A model generated the notes under the pieces. It ran no database searches. It saw only the letters and a program-made list of their open reading frames with translations, and was not told the origin of the DNA. Source: Clarkia xantiana subsp. parviflora (lineage: Eukaryota > Streptophyta > Magnoliopsida > Myrtales > Onagraceae). From it: a DNA stretch of 64,000 nucleotides. Positions 21,422 through 33,873 of the stretch are shown here, piece after piece; the first letter of the stretch is position 1, and the number at the start of each line of letters is the position of its first letter. The position numbers and the translations under genes are program-made. The stretch covers positions 22,780,452 to 22,844,451 of the forward strand of contig JAPTYO010000002.1 of the NCBI GenBank assembly GCA_036873135.1. Reading direction: 5' to 3'.

Positions 21422-23080
21422 GGTATTGTGGTCGGCTGAGAGCTGCAGAGCGCTTAATCGCATTCGAGTTTCATTGGATCCCTTCTTCGCCCGCTCAACT
21501 ATACAGGACGGCTCCTCCACAATTCCTTCAATATCAGAAGAATACTCTTCTCCCGGAAAATGAGCTACAATGGCCCGACTATCGCCAACATTCATCACAT
21601 ACACATCCTCATCCCTCATCAGAACAACCAACAGGCAAGAACCCATCAGTGCTAGTTCAGGACTTGTGTCGAGCACCTTGTCTGTCATGTCCAGATAAGC
21701 ATTCTCTGTTACTTCCAGTGCCCTCGACATTGCTTGGAGGACCAATGCATGATCTACCGGGCCCTCTTTCCACTTCCTTCCGCCTTTGTAAGTTTACTTA
21801 ACTTTCTCCGAGATCTTGTTGTCGATATTGGCTTCCTCCTTGTGGCCGAACCGCCATGGAAACAGCTTCTTGACTTGAAGCCACCTTCTACTTCCTGAAG
21901 AACCTGCATTGTTCGAATCAGTGGCTTCGTTGACTGAAAAGGCAAACCTTTGATAGCCCGAGAGGTCGAGCCCGGATTCTGCGTTCTCCTCTGCGAGATA
22001 CTCCCAGAGCCTTCTTCTGTGCTGCCTGATCTCTCCTCTTGAAGGGTTTTCTTGAATTGGGCCGGCTTTAATTTCTCCGACATTGGTGTCTGTTCCTCTG
22101 TTAAGGTTACTGTCGTCTCCATCTTGTCCTTGGGCCTCCCAGAAAAGGCCGGGGAGCTCCTTATAGACAGCGGTGTAGAGATTGTCCATCAAGAACTCGG
22201 GGGCGTCTGGGCCGTTAAATCCGTCGTAAATTCCGATAAACAGCCACCCTTGTTCCTCGGAGACCACAACATGGATTCGATCCTCGCCTGCCTTGCCTAA
22301 CGCCCACTCGACTTTGTCGGCCTCACTCTTGGGTGCTACCACGGACTCAGCTTCCTCCTTCTCTTGGGCGGACTCCCTCTTCGAGCCGAGGTTCAGCATT
22401 GGAACCACCCAGCGCCGTTTCTTCTCCGATAAGTTTCTGTAAATAGCGTTACGGATCTCCGACATGGACCGCTTCTTGCTCTCTTTCAAATTAGAGTCGC
22501 AGCCGCCTAACGGAGCTGATAACGGGACCTGCATAGATGGGTCTGGGCACGAGCTCGACTCGAGGGGTCCAGAGAGGTAACCGCGCTCGATCGGTCCGGA
22601 CATGAAGAAGCCGGAGCTCACATCTCCGGCTGCAGCGGCGCCTCTCGGCGCCAGCTGCAGCGGCAAAGCACGGAAAGATGACGTGCTTTCGAAGCCATTC
22701 AGTAGACCACTCTTGCTGCTGCTCTCTGGGACAGAGTCTGAGGTGCCCTCAGGCGGAATGACGGTTCGGGGAGTTGCGGTGTTGGCACTGACGGCAGCGC
22801 CCGAAATGGCCTTGAAACCAGTCTCCGGACCGGAGCGGGTTCTGGCGACGGTGTCGTCAAACCGGAACGACTGCGACGGGGAGATGAAGAGATCACTCGT
22901 GGTCGGCGACAGGAACCGAGCCGAGGATCGGAAGTAGCAGAATGAGTGACCTAAGGTATCGTCCAAAGGCTCAGAGGCTGTGCCGGACTGGTCTTGCGGC
23001 GGTGGCAGGTCCCGGGCGGGTTCATGCTCAGGGCTTCCCCGGTGGGCTGGTCTGAAACAGGACACTCCGCTTCCCATCAC
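21422..23080 (-). pseudogene. PLL: PP2C exon 1, main part
   Basis: It is open from 23080 to the TAA at 21796-21794 and stays in the same frame afterwards (KWKEGPVDHALVLQAMSRAL), which shows a single nonsense change rather than a shift. No splice sites that would remove the TAA are visible. Confidence 0.85.
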
Positions 23081-23560
23081 ATTTGAGTGCTTTCACCTCC
23101 TCTTTCGGTTGTCGTGAAGTCCAAACTTCACTAGACTAGTCTGCTCTCCGGCGAGTGATTGAGAGAGAATAAAATAAAAAACAGAGAGAGTCAGCGAGAG
23201 ATAGACAGAGACTTGTTTTTTAAACCTTTTTCTGTCTCAACTTCAAACTGTTGGAAATTCGAATATTATATATATAGGGAGGAGAGGGGAGACAGAGAGA
23301 GAAAAAAAAAAGTGAAAGTCTTTCCTCGTTGATGGTTACAGATGGCGTCTTGCACAGGCTTGACAGGTCAGACGCCAGGTGCCATCCAGGCCAACAACAG
23401 TCTTTCATTAATTTAATTTCCATAAATAGGGCTGATCCTATAGAAAAATAACAAGTAATTACAGACTGTTGTTTTCTGGGAAGGAAGAAGCTGGTAGGGT
23501 TAAATGAGGAAGGGAGTGTTTTTCTTGTCCTTACCTTTGTTTTGGAGCTTAACACACTCC
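23081..23560 (-). promoter_or_regulatory. Probable 5' UTR and promoter region of the PP2C gene
   Basis: It contains GA/CT-rich tracts (about 23150-23310) typical of plant 5' leaders. No clear TATA box was singled out. Confidence 0.35.
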
Positions 23561-24589
23561 GTCGAGGCCCGATCCCAGGCCAATTTTGCCCGCAGCCATT
23601 TTTTTTTAAAATTTAAGTGCACGGTTTTATACTTGGCTACAAAAGTTGCCATTTCTCTCTTTTAACCTCAATTTTTTCTTTGTTGCATTTTTTTAACCTA
23701 AAAGAGTTACACTTAGGAGATCCATATTGAAGCTTGAGGCTTCCTTTGCATGATTTTTACCATTTAAATAATCTACATTAATCAATTTTACGGCCGAATG
23801 AGGTAAGGGTATTTATGTAAATTTACAACAAAATATTTTAGATAAATACTAATTAAATGGACTAAATGTGAGACTCGTTTTTTTCTTTTGTTTTATATTA
23901 AGTTCACATGAAAATGCACCGCTTGCATGCACAACAGTCAACTCATACTTCATGACAATTAATCTCAAGCAAGACTAATGATAAAAACCCTGCAAATAAC
24001 GACAACTCACATCTAAAATATTGTTTATGAGATTTATTACCATTTTAAATGATAGTTGACCATTACGGAAAATGCGGGAAACAGTTTCATGCAGAACTCC
24101 ATGACAAACTTAGTATTAAAACTTACTTTTATGTGAAGAAATGTCATTTTAAAAAAAAAGAAATAAATGCATTTTTTTAAAAATATTTTGATGGTGTGTC
24201 TTTTTTGTTATTTATTTTACTTTTATGTTTAATTCACATTAGGGCTAGCATTTTTTGACACAATACGGTAATACGACTTGAACACGCATAAAAAAAGATA
24301 ATACGACATGATGGCATGAACACCATTAGCACGAGCTAATTTTCGTACAATATTCGTGTTTAGATATCACCACACGACATATGATAAAATATAAATTTTT
24401 CCTAATAGTAAGTTACTTGAGTAATTTTTAAATAATTATATTTAATAATTTTTAAATCTCATACTACTTGTTTAATTTTTCAGAGTTGGTCAATTCTACA
24501 TTAAGAACCTTGGAAAATTTGATATATAAATTCATAACTCTTACTATGAGAATTATATTATTTTAATATTTACTTAATACCATTGACAG
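23561..24589. other. AT-rich intergenic DNA
   Basis: No gene is seen. Around 24240-24380 there are ACACGA/TACGAC-like words after AGGGCTAGCA, perhaps the left end of an old hAT-like MITE. The right end was not found. Confidence 0.4.
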
Positions 24590-24800
24590 TGGTGACCTTG
24601 CAGTTAAAGCGCTTACTCTTTGTTGTTGATTTTGAAGTCTCAGGTTCGAAACCCCTCGACGATTCACTTGATCTCGCATGTGGAGATTCAATTAATAAGA
24701 AGAAATGAAAACATGTTAGGTTTTCGCAAGTATAAGATTGTTTTCGCAGTTTCAGTCAGTGATCGTTAGGTTAAAGCTTCATCAAGGAGGCTTCTCCAAT
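24590..24800 (+). mobile_element. Probable tRNA-derived SINE
   Basis: An A-box-like segment (CTTGCAGTTAAAGCGC) is followed about 35 bp later by a B box (GGTTCGAAACC, about 24643), the spacing of an internal Pol III promoter. A non-tRNA body follows. The exact 3' end and target duplications were not resolved. Confidence 0.45.
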
Positions 24801-25682
24801 TGGATTTGTAAACACCTAATTTTGCCCCCGTGCGTGGCACGTTCAAAATGTCATATGTGACGCGCTAAAAAAAGAAGTATTTAAGTATGGAAGGTCGCGA
24901 AGTTTCTAAAGATAGGACTGACTAGGATAGTGTATATGCATTATTTATTGTAAAATATTTAGAAAATATATTATGTGTATTATGGTAAAATACATAAATG
25001 TATATATATATATGTATATTTTTCGGAATATTAATGGTGCATATTTTTCAGATTTTATTTTCCTATTTTGAGGTCCTAGCTTAGCTATAAATATGGTAAT
25101 TTTACATGTAAAATAACATACAACAACAATAATAATATCTATTCTCGAAATCTGTGTAAAAATTGTATTTTTCCTCTGCAAAATTAATTATTTTTTTTGT
25201 GGTTCTCTCTCTCCTGAAGTTGCTCGCCGGAGCTTCTCAGCTCGCCGCCAGCCACTCCGTCCGGTCACTGGCAGCGCCGCGTCGCCCTCCACCCTCCGCC
25301 TTCGTAGTCATCGCCTCATCCTGTGCTCTCCCCCCGCTCCAGGCATCGCTGTCGTCCTTTGGCAGCCAAGGACCCCGCCGGAGCTCTGTTCACGTCAACT
25401 CCTTCATCAACGTTGCCAAGCCAAGCCGGAGTTATCCTCGTCGTGACCGTGTCGTCCTTGCTGCGCTGCCGTCTTCAGTTGCTGCTCCGCTGCGCTCCAC
25501 ACTGTCTTCCCCGTCCTGAAGCCGTCGTGACTCCCTGCTGCTTCACCGGCCCAGCCAGCCAAGAACCTCCAAACTCCAACTGCCACCACACCGGCCATCA
25601 CCGGCGTAGTTCCTGCTCCAGCAGCCACACCGTATTTTATCTATTTTTTGCATTTATTTATTTATTATTATTATTTTTATTA

Positions 25683-25754
<72 letters not shown>

Positions 25755-25998
25755 CATGTTGGTTAGATAGTTTAGATGTAGATCTAAATTAGATGACATC
25801 TTTTATTATGTATATATATGTAGGATATGTAATTGTTAAATTATATTATGATTTTTAGCATGTTTGAGTTAGATTTTATCTCAATTAGGAATTTTGGATG
25901 CTTATTAGGTTTTTAGGCTTAGATTTGGCGTTAATAACGATTCTGCGCATGAAATTTTGTTTAATCTTGACATCGTTGAATTAATCTGATGTAACATG
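24801..25998. other. Unassigned region with GC-rich block and (TTA)n microsatellite
   Basis: 25200-25640 is GC-rich with open frames on both strands, but no domain is recognised. It resembles the GC-rich leaders of plant LTR elements. 25658-25752 is a nearly pure TTA repeat. The rest is AT-rich. Confidence 0.45.
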
Positions 25999-26657
25999 TG
26001 TTGGATATCTGTCCAATTCGGGTTCATATTTACGTTTCAGACCTCGCAAACACGCTAAAACCACAAAACAGATCTTACCGCAGTCGCCCTGGGTCAAAAT
26101 GGTCCAAATGCGCATCGCACCCGGACCAGGGACCTCCGGATTGCCATAAGGCAATCCGAAGGTCCGGATTGCCAAGGCAATCCAGACCGTGTCAAATATC
26201 GACACGGTCCGGGTTACCGACTAGTACTGTGTGTTTACCCTTGATTTTACTATGTACGAGAAGTTAGTGCGTATATAGCCAATCTCGATGTCGGTAAGCA
26301 TTTTCCTGCAAACCGACATCAAACCAGGCACAACTCTCAGGTTTCCTATAAATAGGGGCCTAGATCTCCCATTTGAAGGGAATTAACTCGAAACTCGGGA
26401 GAATTGGCTATTTGTGCTATGAACTCTCTCTAGAACTTTCTCTCTCTAAAATACTGACTTTAGCATCGGAGAGGTTACAACCAGCACCACCCCCCCTCTA
26501 CATGCTGGTTATCGCTCGCTCTGCAGGACCCGGTGTTTAGAATACGGAGACAGAGATCGAAGTCAGTTCGAGGATCGAGGTGGGAGCCAAAATTAGTTCG
26601 AGGATCGAGGCCCCTGAAAAGCAGTTCGAGATATCCCAAGTGGAAATGATCTCAACA
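25999..26657 (+). repeat. 5' LTR of Gypsy derivative
   Basis: It contains a TATAAATAGGG box near 26345 and GGTCCGGATTGCC-type inverted motifs near 26130-26190. Confidence 0.75.
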
Positions 26658-26708
26658 CTTGGCGCCGTCAGCGTGATTCGAACAAGAAGCCGTTTTATAC
26701 CGCAAGTT

Positions 26709-27815
26709 ATGACAGGCAGACGCACGAAGAAGGCGGGTGCGAGCAAGCCAAAGCCGACGAGAAATCAACCAGGACCTTCTCACATTCCAGACGCAGAGTC
26801 TACTGCCTCCTCCATGCCGACCGTAAATGCGCCCTCCGCGCAGCATGGTCCCGACGTCCAGAACGAGGTACCAGTGCACGAGTTCGAACAAATGGCGGAG
26901 AGGAATGAAGAGTTCCCACACGGGATGCCAGCTGACGGAGTGCGGCAACAAGCAAGAGGCGCGGGCAACCTGCCAACAGTCACACCTGCCATGATGGCCG
27001 CACTGGAAGAGCTCATCGCATTCAGGGAGACTCTAAGAAACCAGGGATACATGGCACCCCCGCCGCCACCTCCGCCAGCTAATGAGTATGCTGCACCTAC
27101 GAGGGAGATGTCGCATGATGTCAACCATCAAGAGCCGCAGCATCCAGAAGGCGAAGGATATTCTGAAGGAACTTACCAGTACCAGCAGGCAAGGCAGGAA
27201 GCTACACATTCATACACTCCAAGTGTTGGTGTGAACCAGCAACAACAAGGAGTAAGATGGAGGCAACCCCCTGTGAACAACTCACAGAGGCCACAAAAGG
27301 AAGGCAACTTCAAGTCAGCAAGCCATGCCGACGTGCACAAGGAAGGCCATTTCAAGGAAGCAACCCGTGCTCATACATACAATGAGGGGTGGAGGAAGCC
27401 TGCGTGCAACAGTGACATCCCAGTCACGGGGCTTACAGCTAAGGCTTTGGAAGAAATGACCGAGAAGAAGATGAAGCAGTCAAAAATGAAAGGGATGCAT
27501 GCCCTTGAAGAGAACGCGTCGCATCCGTTCTACGACGAACTAGTGTACAGCCGCGTCCCAGGCGCTCTCTACCGAATTGGAGGAGAGAAATACAGGGGAA
27601 AAGTAGATCCGATTGAACATATTCAACAACATGAAGCCTCCTTGCTGGGACGAATTGACAATCCGCATCATGTCGCCATGACATTCCCCAACACCCTTGT
27701 GGGAACGGCCGCACGTTGGTTCTTTACATTACCATGCGGAAGTGTTACATCGTGGGCATACCTGAAGGCGAAGTTTATTCAAAGATACATGGGAGAGTGT
27801 TCGTCGAAAAAGTAA
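26709..27815 (+). CDS. Gypsy gag, 3'-truncated
   Basis: Start chosen at the first ATG after the primer site (MTGRRTKKAGASK). The frame has 368 codons. A long Pro/Gln-rich N-terminal region shares TPAMMAALEELIAFRE, then the retrotransposon gag core follows (PIEHIQQHEASLLGR, then FIQRYMGE). It stops in the middle of the gag core, where the homologue at 60061-58826 continues. The deletion removed the rest of gag and all of pol. It probably cannot assemble particles by itself. Confidence 0.8.
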   Translation: MTGRRTKKAGASKPKPTRNQPGPSHIPDAESTASSMPTVNAPSAQHGPDVQNEVPVHEFEQMAERNEEFPHGMPADGVRQQARGAGNLPTVTPAMMAALEELIAFRETLRNQGYMAPPPPPPPANEYAAPTREMSHDVNHQEPQHPEGEGYSEGTYQYQQARQEATHSYTPSVGVNQQQQGVRWRQPPVNNSQRPQKEGNFKSASHADVHKEGHFKEATRAHTYNEGWRKPACNSDIPVTGLTAKALEEMTEKKMKQSKMKGMHALEENASHPFYDELVYSRVPGALYRIGGEKYRGKVDPIEHIQQHEASLLGRIDNPHHVAMTFPNTLVGTAARWFFTLPCGSVTSWAYLKAKFIQRYMGECSSKK

Positions 27816-27956
27816 AGATGGACGAATTTGTGCTCCGCGCATTCGATTGACAAACAGGCCACCCCTGAGGTCAGTGCCGAATCTAAATTGGACGAATATC
27901 CTATCTTAAATAGAGTCAAGCATGGGTTTTGAACCACTACTTGACTCGGGGGCAAG

Positions 27957-28704
27957 TGATGGATATCTGTCCAATTCGGGTTCGTATTTACGTTTCGGAC
28001 CTCGCAAACACGACAAAACCCATAAACGGATTTTACCGCGGACACCCCGAGTCCAAAACGGTTCGGATGCGCGCAGCACCCGGACCAGGACTTCCGGATT
28101 GCCAAAAGGCAACCCGGAGGTCCGGATTGCCTCGGCAGTCCGGACTGGTCCGGTTCGCCCGGCAATCCGGACTGGTCCGGTTCGCACGACAATCCGGACC
28201 ATGTCGGAGACTGTCGACTGTCACCGCGCACTTTCCCCTATTATTTTTACTAAGTATGAGAAGTCAGTGCGCACATAGCCAACATCGATGTCGGTAAGCG
28301 TTTTCCTTTAAACCGACATTGAATCGCATAAAACCGGGTACAGTTCTCGGGTTTCCTATAAATAGGGACCTAGACCTCCCATTTGACAACTTAACTCGAA
28401 ACTCTCTCAAATTGGCTATTTGTGCTCTGACCTCTCTCTACATACTTTCTCTCTCTAGATTGTGACTTAAGCATCAGAGAGGGTTCAACCAGCACCACCC
28501 CCCTCTCCATGCTGGTTATTGCCCGTTTTGCAGGACCCGGCGTGTAGGAGACCGAGATTGGAGCCAAAGCCAAGTTCGGGGTTCGAGGATCGAGGTTCGC
28601 GGATCGTGGATCGTGACGTGCTGACAAGAGACCGTACATGTGTGCACATCCAACCCGTTCGCGAAGAGCAACCCGTGGTGTCCCAGGTGGAACCGACCTC
28701 AACA
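27957..28704 (+). repeat. 3' LTR of Gypsy derivative
   Basis: It is about 90 bp longer than the 5' LTR, mainly through extra GGATTGCC/GGTCCGG inverted motifs (28090-28200). It ends exactly where minus-strand Copia RNase H sequence begins. Confidence 0.75.
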
Positions 28705-28788
28705 ACTGTTACCGGTCAATTCTAACTTCCCGCCCTCATAGCACAGAGCATAGTCGACAGTACCTTTCGGATAAAGAATTAGGTATAA

Positions 28789-29481
28789 CTAATAATTCGT
28801 TTTACAGTCTTTTAAATGTTGATAGCTAGGATCTGATTGGAAACGTGCTACTAGGCCCACTGCGTGACAGATATTCGGATGGGTGTATTGCACGGTGTAT
28901 ATTGAAATACCAACCATGCTTAAAATCAATGCACCATTCATCTGTTCACGCTCTGTCGGGTTCTTAGGGCTGTCACGATTCAACAGTGCACACCCAAATA
29001 CCACCGGCGCATCCACAGGTTTGCCATCCGGTAATCTGAACAAACTTTCAACTGCTCGTTGATATAGGTTGATATAGGCTTCTTGAGATAGACATAAAAC
29101 CCGGGTAGCCCGATCTGTGGCAATTTTAATGCCTAAGATGTACGTGGCCTCTCCCATGTCTTTTGTCTCAAATACATATGCTAACCAGGACTTTGACTTG
29201 TTCACGAAACTCACGTCGTTTGCAGCAATGAGTATGTCGTCCACGTATAAGGTTAAGATGACATACTTAGACCCGGAGGTCTTATAATACACGCACGGAT
29301 CCTCGTGAAGATTCACGAATCCGTTTCCTACAATTTTCTCGTGGAATCTGCGGTACCATTGCCGAGACGACTGTTTAAGACCGTATATGGACCTTTGGCG
29401 TTTACAAACTTTATGTTTGTTACCAGGAGTAATGAAACCCTCCAGTAGCTCCATGTAGATCTCTTCCTTCCAGCAGCTCAA
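28789..29481 (-). pseudogene. Copia reverse transcriptase fragment
   Basis: 230 residues are open and show SIYGLKQSSRQWYRRFHEKI, the catalytic YVDDILIA, and ETKDMGEATYILGIKI. Beyond 28789 an RNase H-like frame (GTVDYALCYEGGKLELTG) continues to 28705. The N-terminal RT half lies in decayed sequence. Confidence 0.85.
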
Positions 29482-31512
29482 GATCGAGACTTGCGACCAG
29501 GACCATAAATGGCCATAACCGTGGTTTTACACACAGTCAGTGAGTTTCTCTTATCAAAGTTCACTCCGTGAATTGGGCAAGTCCTTTCGCAGTAAGTCGG
29601 GTTGTTCGACCTTTTCCATCAGTGGTGAGCCTTCTTTCAGGGCTCACCTTATCCTTATGCCCCTGTGTTTAGCAGGTAAATCAACTAAAGACTATAATGA
29701 CTTTCATTTATGCGATCTCTCTCATTTATTATTTCTTTCCATTTCTCCACTTGAGGTCTTTCTAGTGCTTGTCAAAAGTTTGAGCGGGGTTTTCACTTTG
29801 CTCAATGGTATACCTGCCTTTGACTCTCGTCTAGGCATTATGAGTCCCACTTTTTAGTCTGGTCTTTTCTCCAACTCGGAATAACGCTTCTTATCGTAGC
29901 ATCATTTCTATTGGGAATGATCCTCCCACTCAGAACAATGCTTCTTATCGGAGCATCGTCTCTGTTGGGAACAATAGTAGTGCTAGAACCTTGACCTATA
30001 ACTTTCCTATTACAACCTCTTGGTCTCGGGGTTTTACTTCCGAGATGCATGCCCTGATCACTAGGATCTGGAACTAAGTATGGTTGGATCACTCCCACTG
30101 GGAACAATGGGTAATATAGGTAGTTGTATCATTCCTGGTTCAGCAATTTGACCATCAGGTTCGACTTGATTCGTCCCAACAGCAACAGTGATTACTTGTG
30201 GTAGGGTTTATTCCTCCCACTGGATTTACTATGAAAATGTTCTCATTCTCATTTACCATGTCATTCACTTGAGTTTCTGGTTCAAATATCTCCCACTCGA
30301 ATTAAGTGGGACCTGATTGTCATCGTTATTCTGCTACGTTTTGATCATGACTATGTTGATTAAACCTGTTCATGCATTTGGAAAAAATTTGCCCTCTTAG
30401 TGATGTAATGTCTCATGTTCGACCACGGTACCATTTAATCCAAGCTGGAAACAGGTATTTTCTAGGAGTAACTGGCGTACCCTTTTCCTAAATACGTGTT
30501 TTGTTGCGCAAATTAATGTCGCATGGTGATACAATTTAACTCATTATCACCCATCATCTATAATGGCGACGTACCTTACCGATATTAATTGAAACATAGT
30601 TTTACATTTATGTGAATCATCTTTCATCATCTTATAGGGAACTTCTGATAGAACGGCTCCAACATTATGTATGTATAAACTGTGTTTCTTGAAGTGTTTC
30701 ATTTGATTTGAATGCCTAGCCTGACATCTCGTTCAAGGCATCTGGAAGGAAAATCATTTAACTGACTTGATCCTTCTTCGTTTGCCGACTTATCTCCGAG
30801 ATTTTATCCATCTCTGAACTGAGCATCTTAGGTATTCACCTTATGTGTCAGTTGATAATTTTACAAGGTCATTGTAGCTTACGTAGCTTACTTCATACCG
30901 ATGTAAATGTTATCAGTAAGTCATATTTCCGAAGGAGTGCAAACGAAAATTCAGCACGTCATCATATAAACGCTTCAATATTAAGCTCATGTATTGAAAC
31001 GATGTGTTCCATATATCAAGGTCCACTTGCGCGGTGCGCAATCTATCCTGGGGTTAAACCCTTGGTTATATCGTTTCATTTCTGAATTTAATTCAATTTA
31101 ATCGGTTTTAACTATTTCAAACATGATTATCATTACAGTTTATTTCATTCAATGGAGTGATAATAATAAAATAAGATTTATAATTAATATGTAAGCAATG
31201 CGTTAAACAGATAATTAAAAGGATCGAATAGCTCGAGGAATGATAATCAATACTTTATTCGAGTAGTTGTCGAGTGCTCTAAATATAAAGTTTCCTATGT
31301 TTCATGGAACATTATTATTATAACGTATGTTTAAACTGAAAATTATGAAGAGGTTCAATTTCGCAAAGCAAATAAAGATAAAGTCTTTCAATCTTTATGA
31401 CTCGGGGGGCAAGTTCCTCAGGTTTGTGCTTGTTCTCCTTCTCGGTTATGTAACTCAAAAAGGTAAACTGAATTACTCTCGAGGAGTCCTTGAAGAACTT
31501 ATGAGTTTATCA
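29482..31512 (-). pseudogene. Heavily decayed Copia pol (protease-integrase-RT start)
   Basis: No long frame survives. Around 29875-29985 a roughly 54-bp direct repeat (GAATAACGCTTCTTATCG-like) lies in what would be the integrase-RT linker. Confidence 0.45.
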
Positions 31513-32405
31513 TTATTCTTCAGCACGTACCTTAGGAGGATTTGTGCAGGCAACAGCAAGGTGTCCTTTCACGCCACACCTAAAACACGTTCGAGTTTCC
31601 TCTTTGCGTGCTTGTTTTGCTTTGCCTTCCTTGCCTCCGAATTTCTTTCGTTTGAACTTCTTCTGAGACTTTGGAGCTAGTGGCTTATCAGCATTGACCT
31701 GAAGGTTCTTTCCCTTCCTCTTGCGCTTACCCTTTTGCTCAGCTGTATTCGAGGATGCTAGATGCATTTCCGCTCTCGGTTTTTCAGCCTTGAGACGATC
31801 CTCCCCCAGCTCGAGGTGAACTCGTGCTTCTCGAGATTATCGAGTTGAGTGGCATGGGTAAGGTGCATTTTCATGCTATTCCAAGAGTCAGGCAAAGAAC
31901 GAATCACGCATTGGACCTTTTGTTCGTCGGTCAGGATCTCTCCTGCCTCCTTGAGTTCAGCAAGCATGTTAGACATATGTCTAAGATGCTCCTTCATTGT
32001 GTGCTTTGGATTCATTTTATATGAGTCTAAAGCGATGTTTAACGATCGCTTCTGGGTTGTGGTGTAAACACCAAACCCTGCCTTAAGACCATCCCACAGG
32101 TCCATGGCAGACTCATAGTGACCATACCCATAGAGTATGTCATCCTCAAGCAATGACAACAAGGCGGAACGAATCTCTTGATCCTTTGCATCCCAGTCAT
32201 CATGGATTTTCTCCAATTCAGCCGTGAGGTCTCCATCTGGCCTGATTTTCTTCGTGGTCAAGAGCTCAAAGCCTCTCATTTCAGTGATCACCATCATTGC
32301 GCGCTTATTCCAGATCTTATAATTATTGATGTTCAATCTTACTCCCTTATTCATATGGGAGATCACATTGATGATCGTAGTCATGACTAACAAATCGATG
32401 ATCAA
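31513..32405 (-). pseudogene. Copia gag (UBN2 type) with zinc knuckle
   Basis: A 215-codon frame (32405-31758) carries the UBN2-type gag with NINNYKIWNKRAMM, AMDLWDGLKAGFGVYTTTQK and VQCVIRSLPDSWNSMKMHL. A second frame (31767-31513) continues with a basic region and the CCHC knuckle CFRCGVKGHLAVAC. One frameshift separates them. Confidence 0.85.
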
Positions 32406-33778
32406 GCAAAATCACGGAGACAATAAAATTTTGAGAAAGAATTGCATACATCAAATATCTATTAAGATAGAGTCCGACAGATAGTGATTCCTCAGTCATC
32501 TAAACCAACCGACCACCAGTAAACCATTGGAAGATGGCTGTGAAAGAGTTCACACTATCGTCGTCTTCTATCCAATAGATCAATATGTTATAGACGGTTT
32601 AAATCGCAAATTACTGGAACGGGAATTTTAAAATAAGCATACACGATCTTGGCTTTCCCATTTGTTTTAGAAAAATCATTCCGACGAATTCACTCATGCA
32701 TACACAATTCTACAATCCATGCAAATTATCATATGCTAGTAACATTCATCATTCATACCACATACATGCTTACGCGTCATGTGTCTAATGTTCCGAGGAA
32801 CTCATGCTTGCATTTATAATTCTACTTTTAAGTAAATTATCAAACGCAACTGCATCTTTAACATTCTAGCATACGTGTCAAACATGTAACATCCACATCA
32901 ATCATACATATTTGGCGACTGGTTTTCGGTTTTAAAATAATTTTAAACATTAAGGGCTGATTTGCAATTCTGCTTATATTCAATCACGCAAGCTTCTAGA
33001 ACTGAATCCTAGGCATTCTCAACCATCACAGCATGTCTATTCTAGTGCACATACCATATATTTAACCAGGGCTCCGCCCACAACATGTAATAACCAGCTA
33101 GCTTGACTCAGTCAAGACAACAGTTCTAATCATGCATAGATATATATTGAATGATAAACAATTGCAATTCAGCCCACTAATTTAAACAGTCCCAAAAACA
33201 TGTATCTCCGAGATCCATCCCCATAATCGAAACAAGGCATAAAGGTTAGCAACCCTTTGAGCACTGTGTAGTCCATTTCGAGGTTCAAAAACATTTGGAT
33301 TTTAAAATTTGACCTCCCTATTTTAATTGACTTGAATTCAGTTTAGAAAACATTGTTCGGTTCAGTCAATTTCAGTCCGTTTTGGTCCGATTCAGAAAAT
33401 CCGGTTCTGTCCGGTCCGTAAAATCCAGTCCGGCAAAAAAAATCTGGTTCGGTCCGGTTTTAAATTTAAAATCTGGTTCGGTCCGAACCGGTCCAAGAAA
33501 ATAGGGTTCGGTTCGGTTCAACACTAAAAACCGGTTCGGTTAGATCCACTTAATTACCCCGGTCCAACCCGACCCGAATAGGTCGAACCGATTGAGAAAA
33601 TCCGGTTTGATTTTATTTCGTCCCGGTTTAACATATTGGACCGGCTCAATAATTAAATTTTAAAGGTTGGGCCGAAATGTTTACTTGTGGCCCAAGTAGG
33701 GTTTTAAATCCATTAAAAATATTAAACTTAGCCACCAAGTAACATTAACTATATAAAATAATTTCCAATATTAAAAAA

Positions 33779-33814
<36 letters not shown>

Positions 33815-33873
33815 CGGCCATAAACAAACATATATATATTTATTGCTAAGATTCTATCTTTAAGATTAAATCA
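32406..33873 (-). other. Leader of the minus-strand Copia, with CCGGTTCGG-rich tract
   Basis: 33350-33650 is rich in GGTTCGGTCCGG-like words, and 33783-33812 is an (AT)n tract. No coding region is seen. Confidence 0.45.

Larger units (their letters stand above)
13589..23080 (-). pseudogene. PLL: POLTERGEIST-like protein phosphatase 2C, disrupted
   Basis: This is a four-exon minus-strand gene. Exon 1 is 23080-21422 plus 14913-14902, exon 2 is 14249-14136, exon 3 is 14062-13798 and exon 4 is 13713-13589, all with GT-AG borders in phase (about 720 codons). The N-terminus (MGSGVSCF, using the second Met) suits myristoylation. Family marks are [37 protein letters not shown], the catalytic [61 protein letters not shown] and HDDVTVMIV. 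In plants this family acts downstream of receptor kinases in stem-cell and development signalling. Two lesions are seen: an in-frame TAA at 21796-21794, before the second half of the catalytic domain, and a Copia insertion between DHNT and SIEE. Either one removes the metal-binding SDG and DD motifs. Confidence 0.9.
25999..28704 (+). mobile_element. Ty3/Gypsy deletion derivative (Tat/Athila-like primer site)
   Basis: The 5' LTR is 25999-26657, the 3' LTR 27957-28704; both start TG(A/T)TGGATATCTGTCC and end CTCAACA. A TTGGCGCCGTC primer site (26659) and a polypurine tract (CTCGGGGGCAAG) lie in the expected places. Only part of gag remains inside. Flanks ACATG and ACTGT do not match, so the copy has lost a side or arose by recombination. 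It belongs to the same family as the 50625-60981 element (same primer site, same polypurine tract, related gag). Confidence 0.8.

Noticed and set aside
25163..25766. Protein-coding gene in the GC-rich block
   Set aside because: Open frames of similar length occur on both strands, the C-terminal poly-Leu comes from the TTA microsatellite, and no domain is recognised.
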